A stretch of DNA of 64,000 nt from Acidobacteriota bacterium. Lineage in GTDB: Bacteria; Acidobacteriota; Vicinamibacteria; Marinacidobacterales; Marinacidobacteraceae. Position 1 is the first letter of the stretch; each line of letters begins with the position of its first letter. Below the pieces are notes generated by a model that saw only the letters and a program-made list of their open reading frames with translations, made no database searches and had not been told where the DNA came from. The DNA lies in the NCBI GenBank assembly GCA_022820545.1, contig JAJEFG010000058.1:1-64000 (forward strand), read 5' to 3'. The translations under genes were made by a program, and so were the position numbers. Positions 7,306 to 16,584 of this stretch are shown here, piece after piece.

Positions 7306-8928
7306 CTATTCCCCGCCCCGCGCCTCCGAGGTGATCAGCTCCACGATCTCCTGACTCGTGATGGCGCCGACGAAACGCTTCGTCTCGCGGTCCAGCACGG
7401 GCAGCACGGTCAGGGACGCCTCGGTCATCTGCTGCAGGGCGTCCTCCACGGGCTCATCCGACCAGGTGTTCGGGGTGTTGACGCGGGTCACGTTGCCGAG
7501 GGGAGTCTCCGCCCACGACTGCTTGGGCAGGTAACGGAGCATTCCCAGGGACACGATCCCCACCAGCTTCCCGTCTTCCGCGACCACGTAGCCCTGCTGG
7601 TGCGGGACCACCCAGTTTTCGACGAAGGTCCGCACCGGGACCGAGGGGTCGGGATGGGAGCGCGCCGGATCGATGACGTCCCCGACGGTCACGTTGTCGA
7701 GGGCGAAGCGGAGGAGTGACGGCGGCAGTTCGGCGGCCGGGACCGAGGGTTCGGCCGTTTCGGCGCCCTGCACGGCGCGCCCGATGATGGGCGGCATCAG
7801 CAGGATGTAACCCAGCATGATGAGGACGAGCAGCGAGAAGAGATCGGCTCCGATCAGTCCGGTCTCGCGCAGAACGAGGAGGAGGGCGATTTCGGCGACT
7901 CCCTTGGCCATCAACCCGGCGCCGGCCACCAGGGGCCGCTCGATGCGGGCGACCGCGGCCCCGAGCGCGGCGCCGCCGAACTTCCCCGCCGCGGGGATGG
8001 CGATCAGGGCCGCGATCGTCCACGGGGCGAGCGCCGTGAAGGACGTGCTCAGGTAGAGCCCCGCCGAACTGAAGAAGAGCGGGACGAAGAGTCCGTCAGC
8101 GGCGCTGCGCATCCCCGGGACGAGTTCCCGCCGGACCTGATGCGGCAGCCGGGACACGGCCGCGCCGAACAGCAGGGCGCCGAGGGAGCCGTGGAGGCCG
8201 ATCTCCTCGGCGCCGACCACGACCAGGAAGAGGAGGCCCAGGATGACCCCGAACGAGAGCTGGGGAACGCGGAGCAGCCGGCGGAACAGGACGATCAGCG
8301 GCGGCAGGACCCGGCTCGCGAACAGCCAGGTCACCACCACGAAGCCGGCGATCTGACCCACCAGGGTGAGGATGCCGGTGGGCGTCGGATGGGCCGCGTG
8401 CTCGCCTACCGAGAAACCCACCACCAGCAGCACCAGCAGTTCGGCCATGAGCGCCATGGTGAACATCTCGATGCCGATGGGGGTCCGCAGCTTCCCCTCA
8501 TCGATCAGAACCTTGGCGAGGACGCCGAGGCTGGTGAGCGACAGGACGCCGGCAACCGCGAGCGAGCCGGCGAACCCGAGGCCCAGTCCGAAGTCGAAGC
8601 CGATGTTGAAGGTGACCACCAGCGCCGCCAGCAGGGAGACGACCACGGACACCACCGCGGCCACGGAGCACCGGCTGCGGAGGGCCGCCAGGAAACCCGA
8701 GATGTCGAGTTCGTCCAGCCCGATGAGGAAGAAGAACAGGAAGATCCCCACGCCCAGCAGCACGTGGACCTCGCCGGATGGGTCCACGACGCCGGTGACC
8801 GGGCCGAGCACGATTCCCGCCGCGGTGTAGGCGACGATGGCGTTCAGCCGGAAGCGCCGCAGGACCCCTTCGAGCAGCTTGCTGAAGACGATCAGCAGAC
8901 CGGCGGAAAGGAGGGCCTCGTAGATCAC
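7306..8928 (-). CDS. CPA2-family cation/proton antiporter with C-terminal CBS pair
   Basis: The 540-residue protein starts with about 12 membrane helices of the KefB/Na_H_exchanger type (residues 1-375), including the early YTAAGIVLGP and the SLTSLGVLAKVL helix. Two CBS repeats follow (about 415-475 and 480-535), with VVAEDGKLVGIVSLG and LPVLDRETKRFVGAITSQE. CBS pairs usually bind adenine nucleotides and would gate the transporter. The ion (K+ or Na+) cannot be told from sequence. It begins 13 bases after the SDR gene, forming a unit with csaA. Confidence 0.88.
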   Translation of the reverse strand: MIYEALLSAGLLIVFSKLLEGVLRRFRLNAIVAYTAAGIVLGPVTGVVDPSGEVHVLLGVGIFLFFFLIGLDELDISGFLAALRSRCSVAAVVSVVVSLLAALVVTFNIGFDFGLGLGFAGSLAVAGVLSLTSLGVLAKVLIDEGKLRTPIGIEMFTMALMAELLVLLVVGFSVGEHAAHPTPTGILTLVGQIAGFVVVTWLFASRVLPPLIVLFRRLLRVPQLSFGVILGLLFLVVVGAEEIGLHGSLGALLFGAAVSRLPHQVRRELVPGMRSAADGLFVPLFFSSAGLYLSTSFTALAPWTIAALIAIPAAGKFGGAALGAAVARIERPLVAGAGLMAKGVAEIALLLVLRETGLIGADLFSLLVLIMLGYILLMPPIIGRAVQGAETAEPSVPAAELPPSLLRFALDNVTVGDVIDPARSHPDPSVPVRTFVENWVVPHQQGYVVAEDGKLVGIVSLGMLRYLPKQSWAETPLGNVTRVNTPNTWSDEPVEDALQQMTEASLTVLPVLDRETKRFVGAITSQEIVELITSEARGGE

Positions 8929-8941
8929 TCCCCGGGCCCGT

Positions 8942-9739
8942 TCACCTCTTCTGGCGGAGGCGCCAGTCCGCCGGCCGCTTCACCGGCGGGCGGCTGGGCC
9001 GCAGCTCGATCCGGCTGGCGAGCGCCTGGCTGCGCTGCAGCACGACCTGAAGCACCGCCTCCGCCACGTCCTCCGGCGAGAGCTTCCACTCCGTGCCGTC
9101 GTCCGCGGAACGGCCCGCGAAACCGCTCGCCGTGCTGCCGGGCATGACGGTCGAGACCCGGACGCCCACTTCCCGGAGATCCAGCATCATCGCCTCGCTG
9201 AGGCCGACGAGCCCGAACTTGGACGCGTTGTAGGCGGCGCCGCCCTTGAAGGGGTGCCGCCCCGCGAGGCTGCCGATGTTGATGACGGTCGCGCCGGAGG
9301 ATGTCTCGTTGTCCGCGGTCGCCGCGGCTTCGAGAAGGAGCGGCAGCAGGGCCTTCGTCACCCGGAAGACGCCCGTCAGGTTCGTCTCGACGACCCGCCG
9401 GAAGTCCTCCAGCGAGAGTTCGGGGGTGGGGTGGTAGATCCCGAGCCCGGCGTTGTTCACGAGGACGTCGAGGCGGCCGCAGCGGTTGCGCACGAAGCCG
9501 GCGAGCGCGGCGACGCTCGCGTCGTCGGTGACGTCGCACGCCGCGCCGTGCGCCAGGGCGCCGCTGGGCGACTCCGCGCCGAGCTGCGCCGCGGTTTCTT
9601 CCGCCGCCTGGCGGTTCGTCCCGGTCAGCACCACCTGGATCCCCGCGTCCAGCAGGAAGGCGGCGACCGCGCGGCCGATGCCGCGGGTGCCGCCGGTGAC
9701 GAGGGCGACCTGGCCGGTCAGGGGCTGGGAGTCGGGCAT
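8942..9739 (-). CDS. Short-chain dehydrogenase/reductase
   Basis: The 265-residue classical SDR has the cofactor motif TGGTRGIG (residues 15-22), NNAG (95-98), and the catalytic Ser157, Tyr170 and Lys174 in YNASK. Residues around TGTNRQ after strand 2 favour NADP(H). The PGSTASGF segment closes the substrate site. Substrate is unknown. The frame runs further upstream antisense to nothing recognisable and through csaA; ATG 9739 is the start at the domain edge. The antiporter gene lies 13 bases downstream and csaA 38 bases upstream. Confidence 0.88.
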   Translation of the reverse strand: MPDSQPLTGQVALVTGGTRGIGRAVAAFLLDAGIQVVLTGTNRQAAEETAAQLGAESPSGALAHGAACDVTDDASVAALAGFVRNRCGRLDVLVNNAGLGIYHPTPELSLEDFRRVVETNLTGVFRVTKALLPLLLEAAATADNETSSGATVINIGSLAGRHPFKGGAAYNASKFGLVGLSEAMMLDLREVGVRVSTVMPGSTASGFAGRSADDGTEWKLSPEDVAEAVLQVVLQRSQALASRIELRPSRPPVKRPADWRLRQKR

Positions 9740-9777
9740 GGAGCCGATGGAGTCAGTGTATGGGGACTCTCCCTGTT

Positions 9778-10134
9778 TCAGCCCACCCGCGTCCCGTTGG
9801 GGACCGGCCGTTCCGGGATCGCGAGCGCCGGCGGGATCCCGTCGGAATACCCGAGGTCGAAGAGCATCGCCTCCGAGAGGATTCCGGCCATCTTGCGGGG
9901 CGCCAGGTTGACGACGAAGAGGGCCTGCAAGCCTTCGATCTCGCTCGGGTTCTCCCGCTCCCGTTTCATTCCCACCACGACCGTCCGCTCCGCAAAGCCG
10001 AGATCGACGGTCAGGCGGACGAGCTTTCGGGAATTCGGGATGTCGGAGACCTCCAGGATGGTCCCGACGCGGATGTCGATTCGGGTGAGGTCTTCGAAGG
10101 CGATCGGTTCCTTGGGAGGGGCGACGCTGGGCAT
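9778..10134 (-). CDS. csaA: CsaA-type tRNA-binding domain protein
   Basis: The 118-residue protein is a single OB-fold of the EMAP-II/Trbp111 type. It has DIRVGTILEVSDIPNSRKL and the C-terminal LVVNLAPRKMAG-like core, followed by SEAMLFDLGYSDG. CsaA of Bacillus is a dimeric tRNA-binding protein with reported chaperone-like effects on secretion. Length and full-domain coverage fit CsaA rather than a fragment of a methionyl- or phenylalanyl-tRNA synthetase. Confidence 0.9.
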   Translation of the reverse strand: MPSVAPPKEPIAFEDLTRIDIRVGTILEVSDIPNSRKLVRLTVDLGFAERTVVVGMKRERENPSEIEGLQALFVVNLAPRKMAGILSEAMLFDLGYSDGIPPALAIPERPVPNGTRVG

Positions 10135-10169
10135 GACGTGGGATTGTGGTGGGTGAGGTCACGACGGGC

Positions 10170-10217
10170 GCGGCGCGGCGCGCCGCGGTGCCGGTCTGGA
10201 GACCGGCGTTCCAAGCC
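10170..10217 (-). repeat. Two-hairpin palindromic repeat (copy 5)
   Basis: A GCGGCG-rich hairpin (10170-10186) is followed by GCCGGTCT-GG-AGACCGGC (10190-10207) and GTTCCAAGCCG. On the minus strand it is nearly identical to copy 1. It starts 12 bases 3' of the tricorn-like gene's stop codon. Confidence 0.85.
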
Positions 10218-10228
10218 GTCGTGTCTCC

Positions 10229-13200
10229 CTACCGGGTGCGGATCGGGTCTGCCGGGCGCGGCGGCAGCGGGCGCGGGTCCGCCTCGACCGCCGCCATGAT
10301 CTCGGCGATGGCGCGTTCGAGTTGCGGGTCGCCCCCCTCGATGACTGACTTCGGGTCGTTTTCGACCTCGATGTCGGGGTCCACGCCGTAGCCCTCGATC
10401 ACCCACTCGCCTTCCGCGGATGCGAAACCGAACTCGGGGACGTTCACCCCGCCGCCGTCCATCAGCGTGCCGCGGTTCGTGATCCCGATCACGCCCCCCC
10501 AGCTCCGCTTGCCGATCAGCGGGCCGAGTCCCGCCTTCTTGAACATCGCCGGGAAGATGTCGCCGTCCGAGCCCGAGTTCTCGTCGAGCAGGCAGACGAG
10601 GTGCGGCGGCGGAACGACGCCCGGGTAGGTGCTCGCCGCCTCGTTCGTCCGTGAATACCCGAGCGAGAGGATCTCCCGCCGGAAACGCTCGATGAGCATC
10701 TGGGAGATGTTGCCGCCGCCGTTCCGGCGCACGTCCACGATCATCCCCTCGCGGCGGACCTGGCTATAGTACCACTTGATGAACTCGCGGATGCCGTTCG
10801 CGCCCATGTCGGGGATGTGGATGTAGCCGATCCGGCCCCCGGCGGCCTCCTCGACGCGGCGGCGGTTCGCCTCGATCTCGTTCAGGTAGATCAGCGGGTC
10901 CTCGTTGGCGACCGGCTGGAAGGTCACCTTCCGGGCTCCCTCGAACGCCGGTTCGGCGTTCACGGTGAACTCGATCGGCCGGCCGGCCTTGTGGAGGAGC
11001 TGCCGGTAGGGGCTCTCGTCCCCGCGGAGCTCCACCCCGTCGATGGCGAGCAGGTAGTCCCCCTCGGAGACGTTCACGCCGACCTCGCGGAGGGGCGAGC
11101 GGTAGCGCGCCTCCTCGTTGTGGCCCTCGAAGATCCGCGCGATCCGGTAGCGGCCGGCGTCCGCGTCCCAGGCGAAGCGGGCCCCCGGGAAGCCGGCGCC
11201 GGGCCGCTCCGGGACCTCCATGTCGCCGCCCTGGATGTAGGCGTGCGAGACCTGGAGCTCGGCGATCATCTCGTTGATCACGTAGTTCAGGTCGGACCGG
11301 TGCTCGACGTAGGGCAGCAGCGACCGGTAGCGGGCGCGCAGGTCGTCCCAGTCGTGCCCGTGCAGGTTCTCGACGTAGAAGAAGTCGCGGAACCGCCGCC
11401 AGACCTCGTCGAAGATCTGCACCCACTCGGCCTTCGGGTCCCGGTCCGCCTCGAGCCCGGCCGTGGAGACCGTCTTCTTCGATGACCCGGTGTCGGTCGC
11501 GATGTTGTAGCGGTTGAACGCGCTGCCTTCCCGAACCGCCACGGTCTTCCCGTCGCCGCTCACCGCGTAGCCGGAAATCCCGGTGGCCAGCGTCCCCGAC
11601 GTCCGCGCCGCGAGGTCGAAGACCCTCAGTTCCGGCGGGCTCGGGGCGCTCCGCCCGTAGAAGAAGGCGGAGGTCTTCGCATACAGCAGGAAGCCGTCCA
11701 CCGCGGCGAGCCCCTGGTAGTTGTCCTCGTCCACCGGCACCCGCATGACCCGGTCCTGCAGGCCATCGAAGGCGATCCCGACCGGGCCTTCCGCGTCCGC
11801 GGCGTCCTCTCCGTCATCGCCATCCTCAGCACCCTCCTCCGCCGGCGCGGGCTCCTCGTCGCTCTCCGGGGGGAAGAGGTGCGGCACGTCCGGACGGAGC
11901 GCCACCGCGTAGATGCCGCTCTCCCGGTCGAGCGCGTAGTTCCACTCGAAGTCCGCGATCTGCGGCTGGAACATCCGGTCGCTGATGTAGAAGAGGTAGT
12001 TCCCCTCCGCGCCCCACGCCGGCGAGAACTCGTTGAAGTAGGGCCCCGTGACCCGGCGCAGCTCGCCGTCGCCCGCCGACCAGATGTAGATCGACGAGAA
12101 CCCGCCCGCGTCGTTCAGGCTCATGGCGAGGTGCCCGCCCCGGGGCGACCAGACGTAGTCGTTCACCTGGCCGTGGCGTTCGTTCGCGGCCTCGACGACG
12201 GTCCTGTCGGCGACGGTGACCACGAAGACGCGGCCGTCCTTGTCGCTGAAGGCGATCCGCTCGCCGTCCGGGGACCAGACCGGGTTGTAGCGCATCGCCC
12301 GGCCCCGCTCGGTGAGCTGCTCCGCCTCGCCGCCGCCCTGGGGCACGACGTAGATCTCCTCCTCGCCGCTCGCGTCGGAGATGTAGGCGATCCGGGTCCC
12401 GTCCGGAGACCAGGCGGGCCACTTCTCGTGGGCGCCGGGACTCGCCACCACGGTGCGCGTCGCGCCCTTCTCCACCGGGGCCGAGAAGAGCTCGCCGCGC
12501 GCCGCGAAGACCATGCGCTTCCCGGTCGGGGAGATGTCGAAGTGTTCGACGTTTCCCGCCGCCGAGACGCGGGAGGGACGGCTGTGGAGGCCGTCGGTGG
12601 GGACCGTGATTTCGATGGGCACCGGCGTCCCGTCGCCGTTCGTGTCGAGCAGATGCAGCGTGCCCGCCTGCTCGAAGACGATCCGTCCCGCCGCGTCGGC
12701 GCCCGGCCAGCGGAGATCCCAGGTGTCCGAGTCGGTCCAGCTCCGGGTCTCACCGCTCTCGGTGTCGTAGGAATACAGGTTGTTCGTTCCCCCGCGGTCA
12801 GAAGTGAAGAAGATCCGGGACCCGATCCACATGGGATCACGGTCGGAGCGCGGGTCGTCGGTGATCTGCGTCAGCTCCCGGCTCTCCAGCTCGAAGATGT
12901 AGAGGTCCTGCGCCCAGCCGCCCGCGTAGCGCTTCCAGGCGCGGAAGTCCCGGAAGAGCGGCGAATAGACCACGCTGCCGCCGTCCGGAGACCAGGCCCC
13001 GGCCCCGGCGCGCGGCAGCGGGAGCGCGGTGGGCAGCCCCCCGCCCCGCGCCACCTCGTGCAGCCGCCCCTCGGCCACGCCGTTTCCGTCCCGGAGCGAG
13101 CGGAAGAGGATGCGCTCGCCGTCGGGCGACCAGTCGTAGACGATGTTGTCGAAGCCCCAGCGGGTCGGCATCGGCCCCGTCGCCGGATAGAACGTCAACT

Positions 13201-13501
13201 GCTTCGGGACGCCACCTCCGGACGGCATCACGTAGACCTGCTCGTCGCCGTCGTACTGGCCGGTGAAGGCGATCTGGCTCCCGTCGGGCGAGAACCGCGC
13301 GAAGAGTTCGAGGCCCGGGTGGGAGGTCAGCCGCACCGCGGTCCCGCCGGACACCGGGGCCGACCACAGGTCGCCGGCGTAGGTGAAGACGACCCGGTCC
13401 CCGTGGATGTCGGGGAAGCGGAGCAGCCGCGTCTCGGCGTCCGCGGGGCTCGCAAGCGCCGCGAAAGCAGTGGTCAGCAGGATCGAAACAAAGGTGCGCA
13501 T
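10229..13501 (-). CDS. Tricorn-like protease (S41 family), secreted
   Basis: The 1090-residue protein begins with a signal peptide (1-22, ending ASPADA). Two stretches of PD40/WD40-like repeats follow, recognisable by repeated WSPDG(E/T)RI units to about residue 650. An acidic linker (EEPAPAEEGAEDGDDG) and a central helical domain come next, then a PDZ domain near 770-850 and a C-terminal tail-specific-protease domain. Ser978 in NSGSDGDIFP is the expected nucleophile, matching archaeal tricorn. Tricorn digests peptides in the cytosol of archaea; the signal peptide here suggests a periplasmic protease. Divergent from sulP. Confidence 0.92.
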   Translation of the reverse strand: MRTFVSILLTTAFAALASPADAETRLLRFPDIHGDRVVFTYAGDLWSAPVSGGTAVRLTSHPGLELFARFSPDGSQIAFTGQYDGDEQVYVMPSGGGVPKQLTFYPATGPMPTRWGFDNIVYDWSPDGERILFRSLRDGNGVAEGRLHEVARGGGLPTALPLPRAGAGAWSPDGGSVVYSPLFRDFRAWKRYAGGWAQDLYIFELESRELTQITDDPRSDRDPMWIGSRIFFTSDRGGTNNLYSYDTESGETRSWTDSDTWDLRWPGADAAGRIVFEQAGTLHLLDTNGDGTPVPIEITVPTDGLHSRPSRVSAAGNVEHFDISPTGKRMVFAARGELFSAPVEKGATRTVVASPGAHEKWPAWSPDGTRIAYISDASGEEEIYVVPQGGGEAEQLTERGRAMRYNPVWSPDGERIAFSDKDGRVFVVTVADRTVVEAANERHGQVNDYVWSPRGGHLAMSLNDAGGFSSIYIWSAGDGELRRVTGPYFNEFSPAWGAEGNYLFYISDRMFQPQIADFEWNYALDRESGIYAVALRPDVPHLFPPESDEEPAPAEEGAEDGDDGEDAADAEGPVGIAFDGLQDRVMRVPVDEDNYQGLAAVDGFLLYAKTSAFFYGRSAPSPPELRVFDLAARTSGTLATGISGYAVSGDGKTVAVREGSAFNRYNIATDTGSSKKTVSTAGLEADRDPKAEWVQIFDEVWRRFRDFFYVENLHGHDWDDLRARYRSLLPYVEHRSDLNYVINEMIAELQVSHAYIQGGDMEVPERPGAGFPGARFAWDADAGRYRIARIFEGHNEEARYRSPLREVGVNVSEGDYLLAIDGVELRGDESPYRQLLHKAGRPIEFTVNAEPAFEGARKVTFQPVANEDPLIYLNEIEANRRRVEEAAGGRIGYIHIPDMGANGIREFIKWYYSQVRREGMIVDVRRNGGGNISQMLIERFRREILSLGYSRTNEAASTYPGVVPPPHLVCLLDENSGSDGDIFPAMFKKAGLGPLIGKRSWGGVIGITNRGTLMDGGGVNVPEFGFASAEGEWVIEGYGVDPDIEVENDPKSVIEGGDPQLERAIAEIMAAVEADPRPLPPRPADPIRTR

Positions 13502-13697
13502 GATGGGTTTCCTCGGATCGTTTACGGGTTGCGGTACTTTGGCCTGGGGAGGGGCCCGCCTTCTCGAACGGATGCGGGCCGCGATCGTTCCGTCGGGCGT
13601 GCGAACGCCGACCCGCGGATTCTCCCCGCGACCAGGTGACCTTGCTGCGGCCCCCGCCCGGCCCGCGTACACTCCCGCCTCCGGGGATGGAAACGAA

Positions 13698-15401
13698 TTG
13701 AACCGATACCTGAGGGGGCTCCGTTCGGAATTCCGGCGGGTCGTTCCCGAGGGGTACTCGCTGTCGGATCTTTCCGCGGACCTCTCGGCGGGTCTGACCG
13801 TGTCCGTGGTCGCCCTGCCGCTCGGCCTGGTGGTCGCGATCGCCGCCGGCGCGAGCCCGGACAAGGGCCTCGTCGGCATCATCATCGGCGGGGCCGTCAT
13901 CGCGCTCTTCACCGCCAGCCGCTTCCAGATCGGCGGCCCCACCGAGGCCTGCATCCTGATCGCGGTGGTGGTCATCGAGATGTTCGGCTACGAGGGCCTC
14001 CTCACGGCAAGTCTGCTCGCCGGGCTCTTCCTGCTGGCGATGGCCATCACCCGGGTCGGGATCCTGATCGAGGCCATGCCGCAGGCGGTCATCACCGGAT
14101 TCGTGACCGGGATGGGGCTGATCATCTTCACCGGACAGATCGTGCCCTTCCTGGGGCTCGCCGGCTCGGTGCACGCCCACGACCACGGCGGCGCCGAGCA
14201 CTCGCATTCGTTCCTCTTCATCATCGAGGGCGTCCTCGACCGGCTCGGCAACTTCGACATCACCACGTTCGCGGTCGGCGCCGCCTCCCTGTTCGCGGTG
14301 GTGCTGGTCAAACGGTATCTCCCCAGGCTGCCGTCCTACGTGATGGGTCTCGCGGTCGGCGCCCTCGCGACCTGGGGGCTGGGGCTCGACGTCGCGACCA
14401 TCGGCGGCACCTTCGGGGAGCTGCCCAACCGGCTGCCGCTGCCCCTGATTCCCTCGCTCGACCTGTGGGCGAGCCTCCTGCCCTACGCGGTCGCGATCGC
14501 CTTCCTGTCGAGCGCCGAGTCCCTGCTCGCGGCCTCGATGGCGAGCCGTTCCCGCGGCGCGCCCAGCCGTCCCAACCGCGAGTTCACCGCGCTCGGCCTC
14601 GGGAACATCGCGACCGCCATCTGGGGAGGCTTCCCGGTCGGCGGCTGCGTGGCGCGCACCGCGACCTGTCTGGCGTCGGGGGCGCGGTCGCCGCTCGCCG
14701 GACTGTTCCACGCGGTCTTCGTGGCCCTTTTCGTCCTGTTCTTCTCGTGGGCCCTCGAGTTCATTCCACTGACCTCGCTGGCCGCGGTGCTGCTGGTGGT
14801 CGCCGGCAGGATGGTCGAAATGGACCGGATGCGAGTCATCTGGCGCGCCCCAATCGGGGACCGGATCATCCTGGTCGGGACGCTCGGGACCACGCTCTTC
14901 TGGGACCTGCGCTTCGTCCTTCCGGTCGGGCTCGCGCTCGCGGCAGTCATCTTCATCCAGCGCGTCTCCGGGATCTTCGAAGTCCGGCGCGGCGACGCGG
15001 CGCTCTTTGATTCGGAGGAGATGGTGCATACGCGGCCTCTCCCCTTCGAGATGCCGGAAGGCGTCGAGATGTTCACCTTCCGGGGGGCCCTCTTCTACGG
15101 GACGGTGAGCAGCCTCTCCGACCTGCTGTCGCGGGCCGGCGATGAGCGGCCGTGCTGCGTCTTCGGGATGCGGAACGTGTATTTCATCGACCCGACCGCG
15201 TGCCTCCTGCTGATGGACCTGGCCCGCAGCCTGCGGCGGAGCGGAACCACGTGCTACTTCTGGGGCGTCCAGCCCGAGGTGGCGGAGGTCATGCACGCCA
15301 CCGACTTCAAGCCGGAAGAGGGCATCTTCTTCTTCCCCGATGCCGCGACCGCGGTGGAAGCGGCCGCCGAGCGCGCCGCGGCCGACCGCGCTGGCGGCTG
15401 A
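13698..15401 (+). CDS. SulP-family anion transporter with STAS domain
   Basis: The transporter has 567 residues from a TTG start, with the SulP helices (AGLTVSVVALPLGLVVAIAA, QIGGPTEACILIAVV, FLSSAESLLAA) and a C-terminal STAS domain (about 455-550, VYFIDPTACLLLMDLA). SulP proteins move sulfate, bicarbonate or dicarboxylates with Na+ or H+. A histidine cluster, HAHDHGGAEHSHS (159-171), sits in an extramembrane loop and is not typical of the family. The open frame extends upstream without homology; the TTG with GGGGATGG seven bases before it is the best start. The M19 gene begins two bases after its stop. Confidence 0.88.
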   Translation: MNRYLRGLRSEFRRVVPEGYSLSDLSADLSAGLTVSVVALPLGLVVAIAAGASPDKGLVGIIIGGAVIALFTASRFQIGGPTEACILIAVVVIEMFGYEGLLTASLLAGLFLLAMAITRVGILIEAMPQAVITGFVTGMGLIIFTGQIVPFLGLAGSVHAHDHGGAEHSHSFLFIIEGVLDRLGNFDITTFAVGAASLFAVVLVKRYLPRLPSYVMGLAVGALATWGLGLDVATIGGTFGELPNRLPLPLIPSLDLWASLLPYAVAIAFLSSAESLLAASMASRSRGAPSRPNREFTALGLGNIATAIWGGFPVGGCVARTATCLASGARSPLAGLFHAVFVALFVLFFSWALEFIPLTSLAAVLLVVAGRMVEMDRMRVIWRAPIGDRIILVGTLGTTLFWDLRFVLPVGLALAAVIFIQRVSGIFEVRRGDAALFDSEEMVHTRPLPFEMPEGVEMFTFRGALFYGTVSSLSDLLSRAGDERPCCVFGMRNVYFIDPTACLLLMDLARSLRRSGTTCYFWGVQPEVAEVMHATDFKPEEGIFFFPDAATAVEAAAERAAADRAGG

Positions 15402-15403
15402 AG

Positions 15404-16477
15404 ATGGAACGGCGCACCTTCCTCGGCCTGATGGCCGCGTCCCTCGCCGCCCGCCGTTCACCGGCGCAGCAGCCTCCCCGCAACCCGGCGATCGACGCCC
15501 TCTACGACCGGTCGGTCGTCATCGATTCCCTGGCGGTGGGGTACGAGTGGGACGAGGTCGAGTACGACGCCGTCGAGCGGTCCGGATACACGGGGATCCA
15601 GACCACGCTGTCCAGCAGCAACTTCCAGGTCGCGGCGCGCGCTCTCGCCGAGTGGCATCGCCGCATCCGCGAGAACCCCGACAAGCTGCTCCTCGCCACG
15701 AAGGCGGCCCACATCGAGCAGGCGAAGGCGGAGGGGAAGTTGGCGGTGGTCTTCGGCTTCCAGAACGCCACCATGCTCGAAGGCGTGCTCGAGAACCTCG
15801 ACCCGCTCTACGAGCTCGGCGCCCGCTGCATCCAGCTCACCTACAACTCCCAGAACCGGCTCGGCAGCGGCTGCACCGAGCGGGTGGACGGCGGCCTCTC
15901 CGACTTCGGCGTCGAGGTGGTCGGGCGGATGAACGAGCTCGGCATCATCGTGGACCTCTCCCACTGCGGGCGGCAGACCTCCATGGACGGCATCGAGGTC
16001 TCCCGGCGTCCCGCGGCGTTCACCCACACGTTCTGCGAGGCGATCTACAACGACCACCCGCGCGCCAAGACCGACGAGCAGATCCGCGCCATGTCCGACA
16101 AGGGCGGGATCACCGGCATCGCGAGCCTCGGCTACTTCGTGGGCCCCGACCCGGACAGCTCCCTCGAAGACTACGTGAACCACATCATGCACGCGGTGGA
16201 CGTCGGCGGCATGGAGCACGTGGGGGTCTCGACCGACCACGCGATCCGCGGACTGAGGTCCTGGGCCACCCGCGAGAACTGGTACGAGCCCCGGCTCCGC
16301 AACTTCAAGCCGAGCTACCGCGTGCGCTGGCCTCCCTTCATCGAGGGTCTCGACGAGCCCGAGCGGTTCCGCAACGTCGCGCACGCGCTCGACCGGCGGG
16401 GCGTCGCCGAGGTGGACATCGCGAAGATCCTGGGCGGGAACTGGCTCCGCTACTTCCGCGAAATCTTTGGCGGGTAG
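15404..16477 (+). CDS. M19 renal-dipeptidase-family protein with an altered metal site
   Basis: The 357-residue protein starts with a twin-arginine-like signal (RRTFLGLMAASLAARR). It aligns with M19 membrane dipeptidases: DLSHCGRQT and FTHTFCEAIYND supply the two alpha-site histidines, and VGVSTDHAI the catalytic aspartate. The usual N-terminal HxD (in DGHND) is VIDSLAV here, and the bridging glutamate position reads GFQNATM. The beta-metal ligands therefore appear lost. I recall a GFQN subgroup of M19 with this sequence, so it may be a lineage rather than a mutation. It is coupled to the SulP gene (two-base gap). Confidence 0.85.
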   Translation: MERRTFLGLMAASLAARRSPAQQPPRNPAIDALYDRSVVIDSLAVGYEWDEVEYDAVERSGYTGIQTTLSSSNFQVAARALAEWHRRIRENPDKLLLATKAAHIEQAKAEGKLAVVFGFQNATMLEGVLENLDPLYELGARCIQLTYNSQNRLGSGCTERVDGGLSDFGVEVVGRMNELGIIVDLSHCGRQTSMDGIEVSRRPAAFTHTFCEAIYNDHPRAKTDEQIRAMSDKGGITGIASLGYFVGPDPDSSLEDYVNHIMHAVDVGGMEHVGVSTDHAIRGLRSWATRENWYEPRLRNFKPSYRVRWPPFIEGLDEPERFRNVAHALDRRGVAEVDIAKILGGNWLRYFREIFGG

Positions 16478-16480
16478 GTG

Positions 16481-16524
16481 GGAGCGCCGGTCTTCAGACC
16501 GGCAAGCGCTGGCCGCAGGCCAGC
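16481..16524 (+). repeat. Two-hairpin palindromic repeat (copy 6)
   Basis: GGAGCGCCGGTCTTCAGACC (16481-16500) begins four bases after the M19 stop codon; its hairpin is GCCGGTCT-TC-AGACCGGC (16486-16503). A second hairpin CGCTGGCC-GCA-GGCCAGCG follows (16506-16524). It has the same orientation relative to its upstream gene as the minus-strand copies. Confidence 0.88.
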
Positions 16525-16584
16525 GGAACCGCACGACGCTGAATCCGCCTGAAGGAGGCAACGGCCGGGAACGCCGACCGCGCG

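Noticed and set aside
12837-15461. Long minus-strand open frame (over 870 codons) antisense to SulP
   Set aside because: GC-rich third positions create long antisense frames; the plus strand is a clear SulP transporter and the translated minus strand is compositionally biased with no motif.
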